From assembly GCA_029433265.1 (NCBI GenBank), contig JAQTHT010000005.1, forward strand, positions 1 to 64,000: 64,000 nt of DNA, read 5' to 3'. Below the pieces are notes generated by a model that worked only from the letters and a program-made list of their open reading frames with translations, did no database searches and was not told the DNA's origin. Positions within the stretch are counted from its first letter, which is position 1; each line of letters begins with the position of its first letter. This document shows positions 10,860 through 18,966 of the stretch, piece after piece. The DNA is from Leuconostocaceae bacterium ESL0958. GTDB lineage: Bacteria; Bacillota; Bacilli; Lactobacillales; Lactobacillaceae. A program made the translations under genes and the position numbers.

Positions 10860-11444
10860 ATGGAAGACCGGTTAGCAGCAGTGGTGAGAGCCGCACAAAA
10901 CGGACAGGAGTGTGCCTACTTGGTGCTGATTGCCCATCTGCGCAAGCTCATGATGTCGGTTTATAACAAGAACGTTCCTAAGAAAGTCCGGGAAGACGAT
11001 TGGTATGCCGAAGCGTTAGACGTTTTAGTCAGCTGCGTCAATCGTTTTGAGACTAGATCGGCCCGTGCTAAATTCTCCACTTACTACACAACGGCCTTAA
11101 AGCACCGGGCCATCGATTTTGTCCGGGCCCAACACTCCCATAAGAGTGAGTTTATGCAGCAGATGATTTTTGCAGACGCCGGGGATGAGCAGGGCTATTT
11201 AATCGGTTCGAATCAGGATAATCCGGAGGCCATTTATCTGGTTAAGGACACCCTGGAACGAATGGTGCTGTCTGATACGGATGACTTCCGCCGGACCATT
11301 CGCTTTTTCATCGGAAAAGGGCCCCTGCTTTCTCAGCCTGGTGATAGTAACCGTAAGGTGGACCAGGTTCAGTACCGCTTCAAGCGGGACCTGAAGAAAG
11401 CACTCCAGCAGCGCCTGCTTGAAAAGGGGGAGGAAGAATGCTAG
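10860..11444 (+). CDS. SigH/ComX-like alternative sigma factor
   Basis: The 194-residue protein occupies the sigH position (after rlmB, before rpmG-secE-nusG). Region 2 is visible at about residues 60-95 (ARAKFSTYYTTALKHRAIDFVRAQHSHK), the core-binding and minus-10 recognition part of sigma-70 proteins. The C-terminal region-4 helix pair is weak, ending in a Lys/Arg-rich stretch. GGAGG at 10849-10853 with a 6-nt gap sets the start. In lactobacilli and streptococci this type of sigma factor switches on competence genes; that role is inferred by synteny. The NYN-domain gene yacP, usually between rlmB and sigH, is absent. Confidence 0.72.
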   Translation: MEDRLAAVVRAAQNGQECAYLVLIAHLRKLMMSVYNKNVPKKVREDDWYAEALDVLVSCVNRFETRSARAKFSTYYTTALKHRAIDFVRAQHSHKSEFMQQMIFADAGDEQGYLIGSNQDNPEAIYLVKDTLERMVLSDTDDFRRTIRFFIGKGPLLSQPGDSNRKVDQVQYRFKRDLKKALQQRLLEKGEEEC

Positions 11445-11471
11445 AATAACAGGGATAAAGAGAGGTTGGTT

Positions 11472-11621
11472 ATGCCAAGTCAAAAAGCATCCCTAGCTTG
11501 TACCGAATGCGGTTCAAGAAATTATTCTGTGACCTTGTCCAAGGGCCGGGTCGAACGCTTAGGCGTGAACAAGTTCTGCCCTTACTGTGGCAAACATACC
11601 TTCCATCGAGAAACGAAGTGA
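11472..11621 (+). CDS. rpmG: 50S ribosomal protein bL33, zinc-binding form
   Basis: A 49-residue protein beginning [18 protein letters not shown] and ending with [14 protein letters not shown]. The two CxxC pairs (CTEC, CPYC) mark the zinc-containing C+ type of L33. It is followed 10 nt later by secE, as in the Bacillus rpmGB-secE-nusG order. L33 lies at the tRNA E-site side of the large subunit. Confidence 0.93.
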   Translation: MPSQKASLACTECGSRNYSVTLSKGRVERLGVNKFCPYCGKHTFHRETK

Positions 11622-11631
11622 GGCATCTTGC

Positions 11632-11808
11632 ATGATTACTTATTTTAAAAATGTCGCAGCCGAGATGAAGAAAGTGACCTGGCTGTCATTAGACCAAACG
11701 ACGAAGGAAACAGTGGCCGTGATTGCGCTTTCTGCTTTGTTCGCCTTGATCATTGGTGGCTTTGATTGGATTTTGCAGCAGGGCGTTGATTTGCTCCTGG
11801 CACACTAA
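11632..11808 (+). CDS. secE: Preprotein translocase subunit SecE
   Basis: A 58-residue single-span protein of the SecYEG channel. It shows the cytoplasmic amphipathic helix FKNVAAEMKKVTWLS and one membrane segment at about residues 29-50, the minimal Gram-positive SecE. The start is the ATG at 11632, eleven bases after the rpmG stop; a longer in-frame start inside rpmG is not family-like. Confidence 0.92.
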   Translation: MITYFKNVAAEMKKVTWLSLDQTTKETVAVIALSALFALIIGGFDWILQQGVDLLLAH

Positions 11809-11835
11809 GAGTCGATATAGTATACTGAAAACAGC

Positions 11836-11856
11836 AAAAGAGTCTCCGACTCTTTT
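11836..11856 (+). terminator. secE terminator
   Basis: AAAAGAGTC (11836-11844) pairs with GACTCTTTT (11848-11856) around TCC, continuing into the T-run. It separates secE from nusG. Confidence 0.85.
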
Positions 11857-11871
11857 TTATTTGCACGCAAA

Positions 11872-11901
11872 AGGAGGAAGGGGGTTGACCCCCAAATAAC
11901 C
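11872..11901 (+). promoter_or_regulatory. Unusual nusG ribosome binding site with hairpin or four-codon uORF
   Basis: AGGAGG at 11872-11877 is 24 nt from the nusG ATG, far beyond normal spacing. Between them GGGGG (11880-11884) and CCCCC (11889-11893) flank TTGA. Folding this hairpin would leave 10 nt between the Shine-Dalgarno site and the start. The same bases also spell TTG ACC CCC AAA TAA (11885-11899), a four-codon frame 7 nt after AGGAGG. Confidence 0.6.
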
Positions 11902-12471
11902 ATGGCAGAAGAAATCGAAAAGGCTTGGTTCGTGGTCCACACTTATTCTGGTTACGAACACAAGGTGAAGGCTAACTTGGAATCACGGACACAGACGATG
12001 GGCATGTCTGAACAAATTTTCCGAGTGCTGGTGCCAGAACAAGAAGTGTCAACGGTACAGGATGGGGAAGTCAAGACATCCATCGAAAACGACTTCCCTG
12101 GCTATGTGCTGGTGGAAATGGCGACGCCACAAGATGGCAACATGACGGATGAAGCTTGGTATGTGGTGCGAAACACACCCGGCGTGACAGGTTTCCTCGG
12201 TTCCCACGGGGCCGGTTCGAAGCCTAACTCCTTGTTGCCTGAAGAGGTGGACTTGTTGATGAAGCGGATGGGCATGGCGACGCAGGCCACGGTTGATCTC
12301 GACGTCGAAGTTGGCCAAACCATCAAGATTGTGGCCGGTCCTTTCAATGGGATGGAAGGGGTTGTCACAGCAATCGACCCAGAAAAACAAGAACTCGAAG
12401 CGACGGTGGAAGTCTTCGGTCGGGAAACACCAACCGAATTGGGCTTCAACGACGTGGATACCAATTTATAA
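11902..12471 (+). CDS. nusG: Transcription termination/antitermination factor NusG
   Basis: The 189-residue protein has the NGN domain (WFVVHTYSGYEHKVKANL, residues about 8-115), which binds the RNA polymerase clamp, and a C-terminal KOW domain (VGQTIKIVAGPFNGMEGVV, about 130-180) that contacts Rho or ribosomal S10. It is a stand-alone transcript after the secE terminator and has its own terminator. Its start region is odd (see the entry for 11872-11901). Confidence 0.96.
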   Translation: MAEEIEKAWFVVHTYSGYEHKVKANLESRTQTMGMSEQIFRVLVPEQEVSTVQDGEVKTSIENDFPGYVLVEMATPQDGNMTDEAWYVVRNTPGVTGFLGSHGAGSKPNSLLPEEVDLLMKRMGMATQATVDLDVEVGQTIKIVAGPFNGMEGVVTAIDPEKQELEATVEVFGRETPTELGFNDVDTNL

Positions 12472-12481
12472 TGTTGCAGTA

Positions 12482-12509
12482 GCGTCCCTTTACCTGGGGG
12501 CGTTTTTTT
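12482..12509 (+). terminator. nusG terminator
   Basis: GCGTCCC at 12482-12488 pairs with the G-run and CG at 12496-12502, followed by seven T. Confidence 0.75.
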
Positions 12510-12592
12510 GTTATAGTTAACTGGTATGTCAAAGACATGCGTGGAAGCAGCACTCAAGCTGCGCTCTACCACAACACGAGGAGGAAAATATC

Positions 12593-13057
12593 GTGGCTAA
12601 AAAAGTTATCAATGTCGTGAAACTGCAAATTGCCGCTGCTAAAGCTACCCCTGCACCACCTGTTGGTCCAGCCCTGGGTCAAGCCGGCATTAACATTGCT
12701 CAGTTTACTAAGGAATTCAACGCACGGACTGCGGACCAAGCTGGTTCCATGATCCCTGTTGAAATTTCCGTCTTCGATGATCGTTCATTCGAATTCGTGA
12801 CGAAGACGCCGCCTGCAGCTGATCAGTTGCGTAAGATCGTCGGTAAGGGTTCTGGTGAACCCAACCGCACGAAGGCTGGCAATGTAACCTTGGATCAGAT
12901 TCGTGCAATTGCCGAGAACAAGATGGCGGACTTGAACGCCAACGACATCACGGCTGCAATGAAGATGATCGAAGGCACTGCTCGTTCAATGGGTGTTACT
13001 GTTGATGGAGTAGACTTGACTGTTGAAGGAACAGCAATCAAGGAGGATGCAGAATAA
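12593..13057 (+). CDS. rplK: 50S ribosomal protein uL11
   Basis: L11 binds the GTPase-associated region of 23S rRNA. The GTG start follows GAGGAGG. The N-terminal domain ([28 protein letters not shown]) and the rRNA-binding C-terminal domain ([28 protein letters not shown]) are canonical. At 154 residues it is about 13 longer than the usual 141, owing to an acidic tail [15 protein letters not shown]. Its TAA overlaps the ATG of rplA by one base. Confidence 0.97.
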   Translation: MAKKVINVVKLQIAAAKATPAPPVGPALGQAGINIAQFTKEFNARTADQAGSMIPVEISVFDDRSFEFVTKTPPAADQLRKIVGKGSGEPNRTKAGNVTLDQIRAIAENKMADLNANDITAAMKMIEGTARSMGVTVDGVDLTVEGTAIKEDAE

Positions 13058-13749
13058 TGACTGTAAAGCATGGTAAGAAGTATTTAGAAGCCGCCGCTAA
13101 GGTGGATGCCGAAAAGGCTTACGCACTGCAAGAAGGCATTGCTCTGTTGAAGGAAGTTTCCTATGCTAAGTTCGACGGTTCCGTTGAATTGGTATTCAAC
13201 TTGAACGTGGATACACGTCAAGCTGACCAACAGTTGCGTGGCGCAACGGTTTTGCCAAATGGTTCTGGTAAGACGAAGACGGTTGCCGTTTTCGCCCAGG
13301 GCGACAAGGCTAAGGAAGCCGAAGCTGCTGGTGCTGATGTGGTTGGTGCCGCTGACTTGGTTCAAAAGATCCAAGGTGGTTGGATGGACTTTGATGTGGC
13401 CATCGCCACACCAGACATGATGGCCCAAGTTGGTCGCGTTGGTCGTGCATTGGGTCCTAAGGGCTTGATGCCAAACCCTAAGACGGGTACGGTTACGATG
13501 GACGTGACCAAGGCTGTTTCAGATGCCAAGGGTGGTCAAGTGACCTACCGGACTGACCGTGACGGTAACGTTTCTGTCACTGTTGGTCGGACTTCCTTTG
13601 AAGACGACAAGTTGGCTGAAAACGTGAAGGCTATTGCCCAAACAATCTTGAAGGCCCGTCCTTCTGCTGTGAAGGGTACTTACGTACAAAACGTAGCGAT
13701 TTCTTCAACGATGAGCCCAGCCGTTAAGTTGGACATCGCCAGCTTGTAA
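13057..13749 (+). CDS. rplA: 50S ribosomal protein uL1
   Basis: A 230-residue protein of the L1 stalk, translationally coupled to rplK through TAATG. It carries the signature [18 protein letters not shown] near residues 130-147 and ends VKLDIASL. In many bacteria L1 represses its own operon by binding the mRNA; the L11-L1 leader at 12520-12590 contains a possible hairpin but I could not assign a clear L1 site. Confidence 0.97.
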   Translation: MTVKHGKKYLEAAAKVDAEKAYALQEGIALLKEVSYAKFDGSVELVFNLNVDTRQADQQLRGATVLPNGSGKTKTVAVFAQGDKAKEAEAAGADVVGAADLVQKIQGGWMDFDVAIATPDMMAQVGRVGRALGPKGLMPNPKTGTVTMDVTKAVSDAKGGQVTYRTDRDGNVSVTVGRTSFEDDKLAENVKAIAQTILKARPSAVKGTYVQNVAISSTMSPAVKLDIASL

Positions 13750-13778
13750 TTGACAGTGGCCGTTGGCCCTGTTATAGT
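13750..13778 (+). promoter_or_regulatory. rplJL promoter
   Basis: A perfect TTGACA (13750-13755) and TATAGT (13773-13778) with 17-bp spacing begin immediately after the rplA stop codon. Confidence 0.85.
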
Positions 13779-13785
13779 AAATAAA

Positions 13786-13905
13786 GTAATTGAATCGATT
13801 TTGCCGAAGACTCAGGTGGAGCTTGCTCCTTAATGTCCTGCCGAGGAAGTTAATGATTAACTTTACCCGTATGTCTGCTGGCATGCGGGATTTCTTTTGC
13901 AAAAA
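13786..13905 (+). promoter_or_regulatory. Ribosomal protein L10 leader RNA
   Basis: The untranslated region between the promoter and rplJ shows the arrangement of the Firmicutes L10 leader: a structured stretch around CCGAAGACTCAGGTGGAGC, then CCTGCCGAGG and a GC-rich hairpin CCCG(T)ATG...CATGCGGG followed by TTTCTTTT. The L10-L12 complex binds such leaders and reduces expression of its own operon. Assignment rests on position and general pattern. Confidence 0.75.
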
Positions 13906-13927
13906 ATCTTGGAAAGGAGAAAGTTAA

Positions 13928-14452
13928 ATGAGTGAACAAGCTATTGCTTTGAAAGCCAAAAAAGTAGCAGAAGTAGCAGAACACTTGAAGGGTTCTACTG
14001 CGGCTGTTGTGGTCAACCCTCGTGGTTTGACTGTGGCTGAATCAAACGACTTGCGTTCGCAATTGCGCCAAGAGGGGGTCCTCTTGGAAGTGATCAAGAA
14101 CAAGGTGATGGTTCGCGCTGCTGAAGAAGCAGGTTACGCTGAAATGAACGATCTCTTTGCTGGCCCAACGGCCGTTGCCTTCTCAAAGGATGACGCCGTG
14201 GCACCAGCCAAGGTCTTGAAGAAGTTTGCTGACAACACGGAAGCCTTGGAAATCAAGGGTGGCGTGATTGACGGAACGATTGTTTCTGTTGATGAAATCA
14301 ACAAGTACGCTTCATTGCCATCATTCGATGGTTTGCTTGGTCAGTTGATGGCCGAGTTCCAGTATCCTATCCGCAGCTTTGCTTATGCGGTTAAGGCATT
14401 GCAGGAAAAGAAGGAAGCAGAAGAAGGCGAAAGCGCCGCTGCTGCCGAATAA
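13928..14452 (+). CDS. rplJ: 50S ribosomal protein uL10
   Basis: L10 is the base of the L12 stalk. The 174-residue protein has VVVNPRGLTVAESNDLRSQLR, GPTAVAFSKDD and an Ala/Glu-rich C-terminal helix that binds L12 dimers. AAAGGAGAAAG precedes the ATG. It is followed after 42 nt by rplL and preceded by its autoregulatory leader. Confidence 0.97.
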   Translation: MSEQAIALKAKKVAEVAEHLKGSTAAVVVNPRGLTVAESNDLRSQLRQEGVLLEVIKNKVMVRAAEEAGYAEMNDLFAGPTAVAFSKDDAVAPAKVLKKFADNTEALEIKGGVIDGTIVSVDEINKYASLPSFDGLLGQLMAEFQYPIRSFAYAVKALQEKKEAEEGESAAAAE

Positions 14453-14494
14453 TCGAACAAACCCCACACTAAACTTAATTGGAGGAATTTAATC

Positions 14495-14863
14495 ATGGCT
14501 TTTGATAAAGACGCGATTATCGCATCATTGAAGGATGCAACCATTTTGGACTTGGCTGACTTGGTTTCAGCTATCGAAGAAGAATTTGATGTTTCAGCTG
14601 CTGCACCTGTTGCTGCTGGCGGCGCTGCTGGTGGTGACGATGCTGCCGCAAAGACTGACTTCGACGTTGAATTGACTTCTGCAGGTTCTGCTAAGGTCAA
14701 GGTTATCAAGGCAGTTCGCGAAGCAACTGGCTTGGGCTTGAAGGAAGCTAAGGACACGGTTGACAACGCACCATCCGTTATCAAGGAAGGCGTTTCAGAA
14801 GACGAAGCTAACGAATTGAAGGAAGCTTTGGAAGCTGCCGGCGCATCCGTTACGTTGAAGTAA
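14495..14863 (+). CDS. rplL: 50S ribosomal protein bL12 (L7/L12)
   Basis: A 122-residue acidic protein with the dimerising N-terminal helix, an Ala/Gly hinge (residues about 35-52) and the factor-binding C-terminal domain ([20 protein letters not shown]). It is the last gene of the rplJL operon and ends at a terminator. Confidence 0.97.
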   Translation: MAFDKDAIIASLKDATILDLADLVSAIEEEFDVSAAAPVAAGGAAGGDDAAAKTDFDVELTSAGSAKVKVIKAVREATGLGLKEAKDTVDNAPSVIKEGVSEDEANELKEALEAAGASVTLK

Positions 14864-14872
14864 TTTCCTTAA

Positions 14873-14896
14873 AGAGAGCCTTGTGCTCTTTTTTTG
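14873..14896 (+). terminator. rplJL terminator
   Basis: AGAGC at 14875-14879 pairs with GCTCT at 14885-14889, extended by A/T pairs, followed by a long T-run. Confidence 0.8.
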
Positions 14897-14913
14897 TACA
14901 TAGAAAAGGGTAA

Positions 14914-15537
14914 ATGATGACAGAGCAGCAAGCAGGGCAACAATATTTCACCGCAGATCCGAGTGCCGCTCATGATTTTCATGAGTTCACCTTTGACCTG
15001 CTGGGCCAGTCGCTGACTTTTCGAACGGATGCTGGTGTATTTTCCAAGCGGACGGTTGATTTTGGAACGAGAACCATGCTGGACGTGGCGGCTGACCTAG
15101 TGCTCCCGGCAGGAAAGATTTTAGACCTAGGAACGGGATACGGCCCGGTCGGTATTGCCATTGCGAAAGCCTGGCAACGCCAGGTGGACATGGTGGATGT
15201 GAATGAACGGGCCTTAACGTTAGCCCAAGAGAATGCGGTCCGTAATCAAGTGGCGGATTTGGTTCATATTTTTCCGTCATCGGTCTATGACCAGGTGACG
15301 GACCGTTATGCAGCCATCTTCGTGAATCCGCCTATTCGAGCGGGTAAAGCAGTCGTGACCGCCATGCTCCAAGGGGCAGTTGACCATCTGTTGCCTGGCG
15401 GTAAGTTGATTGCTGTCATCCAGAAAAAGCAGGGCGCCCCTTCTGCAGAAAAAAATATGGCAGCCGTCTTTGGGCAGGTTCGAGTGGCAGGCAAGAAAAA
15501 AGGCTACTTCGTCTTGGAGGCGGTGCACCATGGCTGA
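14914..15537 (+). CDS. RsmC-like class I methyltransferase (16S rRNA guanine methyltransferase family)
   Basis: The 207-residue protein (YbxB of Bacillus) has the MTS-domain layout: FRTDAGVFSKRTVDFGTR at about residues 36-53, the SAM-binding motif ILDLGTGYGPVGIA at 68-81 and the catalytic NPPIRAGK at about 136-143. This NPPxRxGK form is typical of RsmC enzymes, which methylate an exocyclic guanine amine in 16S rRNA; the exact target here is inferred. Two adjacent ATGs (14914, 14917) are possible starts. It follows rplL, its standard position, and overlaps tadA by 8 nt. Confidence 0.88.
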   Translation: MMTEQQAGQQYFTADPSAAHDFHEFTFDLLGQSLTFRTDAGVFSKRTVDFGTRTMLDVAADLVLPAGKILDLGTGYGPVGIAIAKAWQRQVDMVDVNERALTLAQENAVRNQVADLVHIFPSSVYDQVTDRYAAIFVNPPIRAGKAVVTAMLQGAVDHLLPGGKLIAVIQKKQGAPSAEKNMAAVFGQVRVAGKKKGYFVLEAVHHG

Positions 15538-16072
15538 TGCCCCCGACTTGACTGGTGCGGAAATTGCCGACTTCATGGCAGCGGCCATTGAGGAGGCCGA
15601 CCAGGCGGCGGCAATGGGAGAAGTGCCCATTGGTGCGGTTTTGGTTCATGATCATCAGATAATTGCCCGGGCCCACAATCGTCGGGAAAGTGATCAGTCC
15701 GCCGTTCGCCATGCTGAGCTGATGGCCATTGAAAAGGGCAATGAGGCCCTGCATTCCTGGCGTTTGGAAGATTGCGCGCTCTTTGTCACGCTAGAACCCT
15801 GCCTGATGTGTGCGGGTGCTATTTTAAATGCCCGGGTGCCGGCCGTTTACTTTGGGGCCAAGGACCCTAAGGCGGGCGCGGTTAGTTCGCTCTACCACGT
15901 TTTCCAGGATGACCGCCTCAACCATCAGGTCCAGGTTATAGCCGGGGTACGGGCAGCGGAAGCTAAAAGTCAATTACAAAATTTCTTTCGAGCTATTCGT
16001 AAGCGCAAAAAAGAAGCCAAAGCCCAGCGGCAGGCATTAGCGCCACTGGTAGACAAAAACCAGACCAAGTGA
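15530..16072 (+). CDS. tadA: tRNA-specific adenosine deaminase TadA
   Basis: TadA converts A34 to inosine in tRNA-Arg(ACG). The 180-residue protein has the zinc-binding HAE motif (RHAELMAIEKG, catalytic Glu) and PCLMCAGAI. I place the start at the ATG at 15530 with GGAGG at 15516-15520; longer in-frame starts fall within rsmC and are not family-like. The N-terminus carries about 12 extra residues before the first helix. Zinc ligands are intact. Confidence 0.94.
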   Translation: MADAPDLTGAEIADFMAAAIEEADQAAAMGEVPIGAVLVHDHQIIARAHNRRESDQSAVRHAELMAIEKGNEALHSWRLEDCALFVTLEPCLMCAGAILNARVPAVYFGAKDPKAGAVSSLYHVFQDDRLNHQVQVIAGVRAAEAKSQLQNFFRAIRKRKKEAKAQRQALAPLVDKNQTK

Positions 16073-16088
16073 ATTGGTCTGGTTTTTT
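16056..16088. terminator. Bidirectional terminator between tadA and tetR
   Basis: AAAACCAGACCAA pairs with TTGGTCTGGTTTT around GTGAA, with T-runs in both directions. It serves tadA on the plus strand and the regulator on the minus strand. Confidence 0.9.
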
Positions 16089-16665
16089 ACTTTGCGGATG
16101 GGCCCCGTAAGCCATAAAGCAGCAGCGTTTCCATTTCGGGACCAAGTGCGTTGTGGTCCGCCGGGGGATTAGCCTCCAGGTAGGCCAGGAGACTGTTAAA
16201 TAGGAGCAGGATATTCGCATCGCTAGCACTCGTACGAATGATGCCCGCCGTCCGGGCGACCTGGATAAAGTCTTGCAACATGCGATTGTGCAAGACATGA
16301 ATGGCCGGTCCGATCTGTTGATTTTGGCCCATTTCAAAAAATTCTTGAAAGACCGCGGGGGATAATTGCTGACGAATTAGGTCATGCCGCTGTGTCAGGG
16401 CTGCTAACTTGGCGGGAATGGATAGGTTGGGGTCTTCGATCTGTTGAATGGTGTTGGTCATATGTTCCTGATAGAAGGACAACACGACTGCTTCCGCCAG
16501 TACCTGCTTAGAAGGGAAGTGTTTATAAATAGTGACCAGGGAAATGCCCGCTAGATCGCTGACCGCCTGCATGGTTGTTTTTCGGATGCCCTGTTGGACC
16601 ATCAGGGTTTGAGCGGCTTGCTGTATTTTTTGCTGATTGCTTTTTTTCTGTTCGTAGTGTTTCAT
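16087..16665 (-). CDS. TetR/AcrR family transcriptional regulator
   Basis: The 192-residue protein has a TetR helix-turn-helix at residues about 11-57 (AAQTLMVQQGIRKTTMQAVSDLAGISLVTIYKHFPSKQVL) and an unconserved ligand-binding C-terminal half. It is divergent from the exporter at 16752. The shared intergenic region carries a perfect inverted repeat overlapping the exporter minus-10, so it most likely represses the exporter and itself until an effector, probably a substrate of the pump, binds. Confidence 0.9.
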   Translation of the reverse strand: MKHYEQKKSNQQKIQQAAQTLMVQQGIRKTTMQAVSDLAGISLVTIYKHFPSKQVLAEAVVLSFYQEHMTNTIQQIEDPNLSIPAKLAALTQRHDLIRQQLSPAVFQEFFEMGQNQQIGPAIHVLHNRMLQDFIQVARTAGIIRTSASDANILLLFNSLLAYLEANPPADHNALGPEMETLLLYGLRGPSAK

Positions 16666-16684
16666 AGGCTTTTCTAAAAATGAG

Positions 16685-16732
16685 TTGACAGTCTTCGAGG
16701 AAAAAGTTTAATATATGGTTATTATATTAAAC
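16685..16732. promoter_or_regulatory. Exporter promoter with TetR-type operator
   Basis: TTGACA at 16685-16690 and TTAATA at 16708-16713 (17-bp spacer) form the plus-strand promoter. GTTTAATATA (16706-16715) and TATATTAAAC (16723-16732) form a perfect 10-bp inverted repeat with a 7-bp spacer that covers the minus-10 region and start point. Confidence 0.8.
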
Positions 16733-16751
16733 CAAAAAAGGATAGACAGCC

Positions 16752-18731
16752 ATGGCATTTCTCGAACTCAGAAACATCCATAAGTCCTATTTCCTGGGTC
16801 AGCAAGAATTCCCGGTATTAAAGGGGATTGACCTGGATTTTGACTTAGGTGACTTTGTGTCCATTCTCGGTGAGTCCGGTGGTGGCAAGTCGACCTTAAT
16901 GAACATCATTGGCGGCTTGGACCGTCAATTTACGGGTAGCTTGACCTTGGCTGGCCAGCAGCTGAATCATGAAGCGGAAAAGGCCTTGAACCAGTACCGC
17001 CGGGAAACGATTGGCTATATTTACCAATCTTATAACCTGATTGCCCATTTGACGGTCTTGGATAATGTCCTGGTGTCCCTAGACATGACCAAGCTCAGTA
17101 AGGCGGAAAAGGTCGACCGGGCCAAGCAACTGCTGGAAAAGGTGGGGCTGGGCGAGCAGCTCAAGAAGTATCCCCGCCAGCTGTCCGGTGGACAAAAGCA
17201 GCGGGTGGCCATTGCGCGGGCCCTTGCTTCTGATCCCAAGGTCATTATTGCCGATGAGCCAACCGGTGCCTTGGATGCCGAGAATACGACCGAAGTATTG
17301 GCCCTGTTGAACGAGATTGCGGAAGAAGGACGCCTAGTCATTGCCGTGACTCACTCTGAAACGGTGGCAGAAGCCGGCACTCGGATTGTTCGCATGGTGG
17401 ACGGACAGATTGACTCCGACGAACGGATTCGACCAAAGTATGACAGTGTGGACCACGAGATGATTCCATCGCAGCCCTTGAAGTTGCAAGATAACTTGAA
17501 GACGGCCGGGAAGCATTTCAAATACAATTTCTGGCGTAATTCGTTGATTATCTTAGGAACGGCCATTGGCCTCTTTGCCGTGATTCTCTTCTCTGGTTTG
17601 GGCAATGGGATTTCTGGCTATATCAATGACCAGATTACCAAGGTGGCCAACCCCCAGTCGGTCACGGTTACCCGCTATCAGAAGTCGGACGATGACGATC
17701 AAAATGCGTCTTACGCGGCCCTCTTTGGTGGGAACTTGACCAGTCCGGCCTTCACAAACGAGCAGATTAAGCAAATCAAAAACAGTCAGCACTTAAAGGA
17801 AGTGCAGCCTTCCTATTCTGCTACCAACGTCAGCGTTTTGCATAACGGTCAGACAGCGCAGATGGACGTGCTGACTAACTGGACCGATTCCCAGTCCACT
17901 GACGCCATCAAGGTTGGTCGAGCACCATCCAATACTGGTGAAGTAGTGGTCGATCGGAAGACGGTTGCTGAAAAGTTTGATAAGCAGCACTGGCAGAACT
18001 TGGTTGGCCAAAACGTGACCCTGTCTTACCAAGTAATGGGCGCGAACCAACAGCCTGTGACGGTCAACCTGACTGCTAAGGTGGTCGGCATCGGCGATTC
18101 TGCTAGTCAAGGGGCGGTGATTGCTGGTTTGAATACCAAGACGATGCAGGAGGCCATGCAAAATGCCGGCCTCGACACGGCACCAAAGGCTTTGAACGTC
18201 CAAGTCGATCATTTGGATAACGTCAAGGCCGTGACGAAGAAGTTGGATGGCCTGAAGTCCAATGGCAACCGACTCTACAAGACTTCTTCCATCACCTCCC
18301 TGGTGGATCAAGTTCAGACATACGTGAACCTGGCTACAACGGTCTTGGCCGTCATTGCAGGTATCTCTCTGATTGTTTCCGCACTGATGATTATCGTGAC
18401 GATGTTCATGTCGGTTTCCGCACGGACCAAGGAAATAGGTATTCTGCGGGCATTAGGGGAGTCCAAGAAGGATATTCAATGGCTCTTTATTTCCGAATCA
18501 TTGATGACTGGTTTGCTCTCTGCTAGCTTTGCCACTGCCTTAGCCTTCTTGGCTGAGTGGGGCTTGAACGCCGTTTTGAAGCACACGGCCGACTATGCCT
18601 TTGTCCAAATTAGCTTTGGCAATGTGGTCACTTGCTTTGTCCTCGCCCTCCTGATTTCCTTGTTGGCAGCTGTTTTGCCAGCACGACGGGCCGCAAAATT
18701 AAACCCAATTGACGCTTTGTCAGCAGACTAA
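16752..18731 (+). CDS. MacB-like ABC exporter, fused ATPase and FtsX permease
   Basis: The 659-residue protein fuses an ABC ATPase (residues 1-225; Walker A GESGGGKST, signature LSGGQKQRVAIARAL, Walker B VIIADEPTGALD) to a permease: one membrane segment near residue 265, a large extracytoplasmic MacB_PCD domain (about 290-520), then three C-terminal FtsX segments (VLAVIAGISLIVSALMIIV onward) ending PARRAAKLNPIDALSAD. Such mechanotransmission pumps extrude peptides, antibiotics or lipids. In Gram-positives the two halves are often separate genes. Control by the divergent TetR is supported by the operator. Confidence 0.9.
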   Translation: MAFLELRNIHKSYFLGQQEFPVLKGIDLDFDLGDFVSILGESGGGKSTLMNIIGGLDRQFTGSLTLAGQQLNHEAEKALNQYRRETIGYIYQSYNLIAHLTVLDNVLVSLDMTKLSKAEKVDRAKQLLEKVGLGEQLKKYPRQLSGGQKQRVAIARALASDPKVIIADEPTGALDAENTTEVLALLNEIAEEGRLVIAVTHSETVAEAGTRIVRMVDGQIDSDERIRPKYDSVDHEMIPSQPLKLQDNLKTAGKHFKYNFWRNSLIILGTAIGLFAVILFSGLGNGISGYINDQITKVANPQSVTVTRYQKSDDDDQNASYAALFGGNLTSPAFTNEQIKQIKNSQHLKEVQPSYSATNVSVLHNGQTAQMDVLTNWTDSQSTDAIKVGRAPSNTGEVVVDRKTVAEKFDKQHWQNLVGQNVTLSYQVMGANQQPVTVNLTAKVVGIGDSASQGAVIAGLNTKTMQEAMQNAGLDTAPKALNVQVDHLDNVKAVTKKLDGLKSNGNRLYKTSSITSLVDQVQTYVNLATTVLAVIAGISLIVSALMIIVTMFMSVSARTKEIGILRALGESKKDIQWLFISESLMTGLLSASFATALAFLAEWGLNAVLKHTADYAFVQISFGNVVTCFVLALLISLLAAVLPARRAAKLNPIDALSAD

Positions 18732-18744
18732 AGCGCCTGGTTGA

Positions 18745-18774
18745 AAAAGCCAAGTCGGATGACTTGGCTTTTTT
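18745..18774 (+). terminator. Exporter terminator
   Basis: AAAAGCCAAGTC pairs with GACTTGGCTTTT around GGAT, followed by a T-run. Confidence 0.9.
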
Positions 18775-18809
18775 ACTGTTTGAATTGAGTCTGGGCCAAA
18801 GATCCAGCC

Positions 18810-18838
18810 TTGCCCCCATTTATTTTTTTCGCTATAAT
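18810..18838 (+). promoter_or_regulatory. SRP RNA promoter
   Basis: TTGCCC at 18810-18815 and TATAAT at 18833-18838 are spaced by 17 bp and sit just before the SRP RNA. Confidence 0.75.
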
Positions 18839-18844
18839 AATAGA

Positions 18845-18928
18845 GCAGGCAAAGGTTTGCCTTCGAACCGGGTCAGGACAGAGATGTAGCAGCCCTAAGA
18901 TTGCTGAACCTTGTGCTTGTGTACATAT
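18845..18928 (+). ncRNA. ffs: Signal recognition particle RNA, small bacterial type
   Basis: The sequence contains the SRP helix-8 signature GGGTCAGGACAGAGATG followed by TAGCAGCCC, in which the asymmetric loop binds Ffh. The flanks pair: GCAAAGGTT on the 5' side with AACCTTGTGC on the 3' side. Its location just upstream of dnaX is the common Firmicutes position. Ends are approximate. It is the short form without the Alu domain. Confidence 0.88.
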
Positions 18929-18929
18929 T

Positions 18930-18950
18930 CCGCCTTTTGGCGGCTTTTTT
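18930..18950 (+). terminator. SRP RNA terminator
   Basis: CCGCC and GGCGG form a short stem followed by seven T, 17 nt before the dnaX start. Confidence 0.85.
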
Positions 18951-18966
18951 TATAAGGGAGGGAAAG

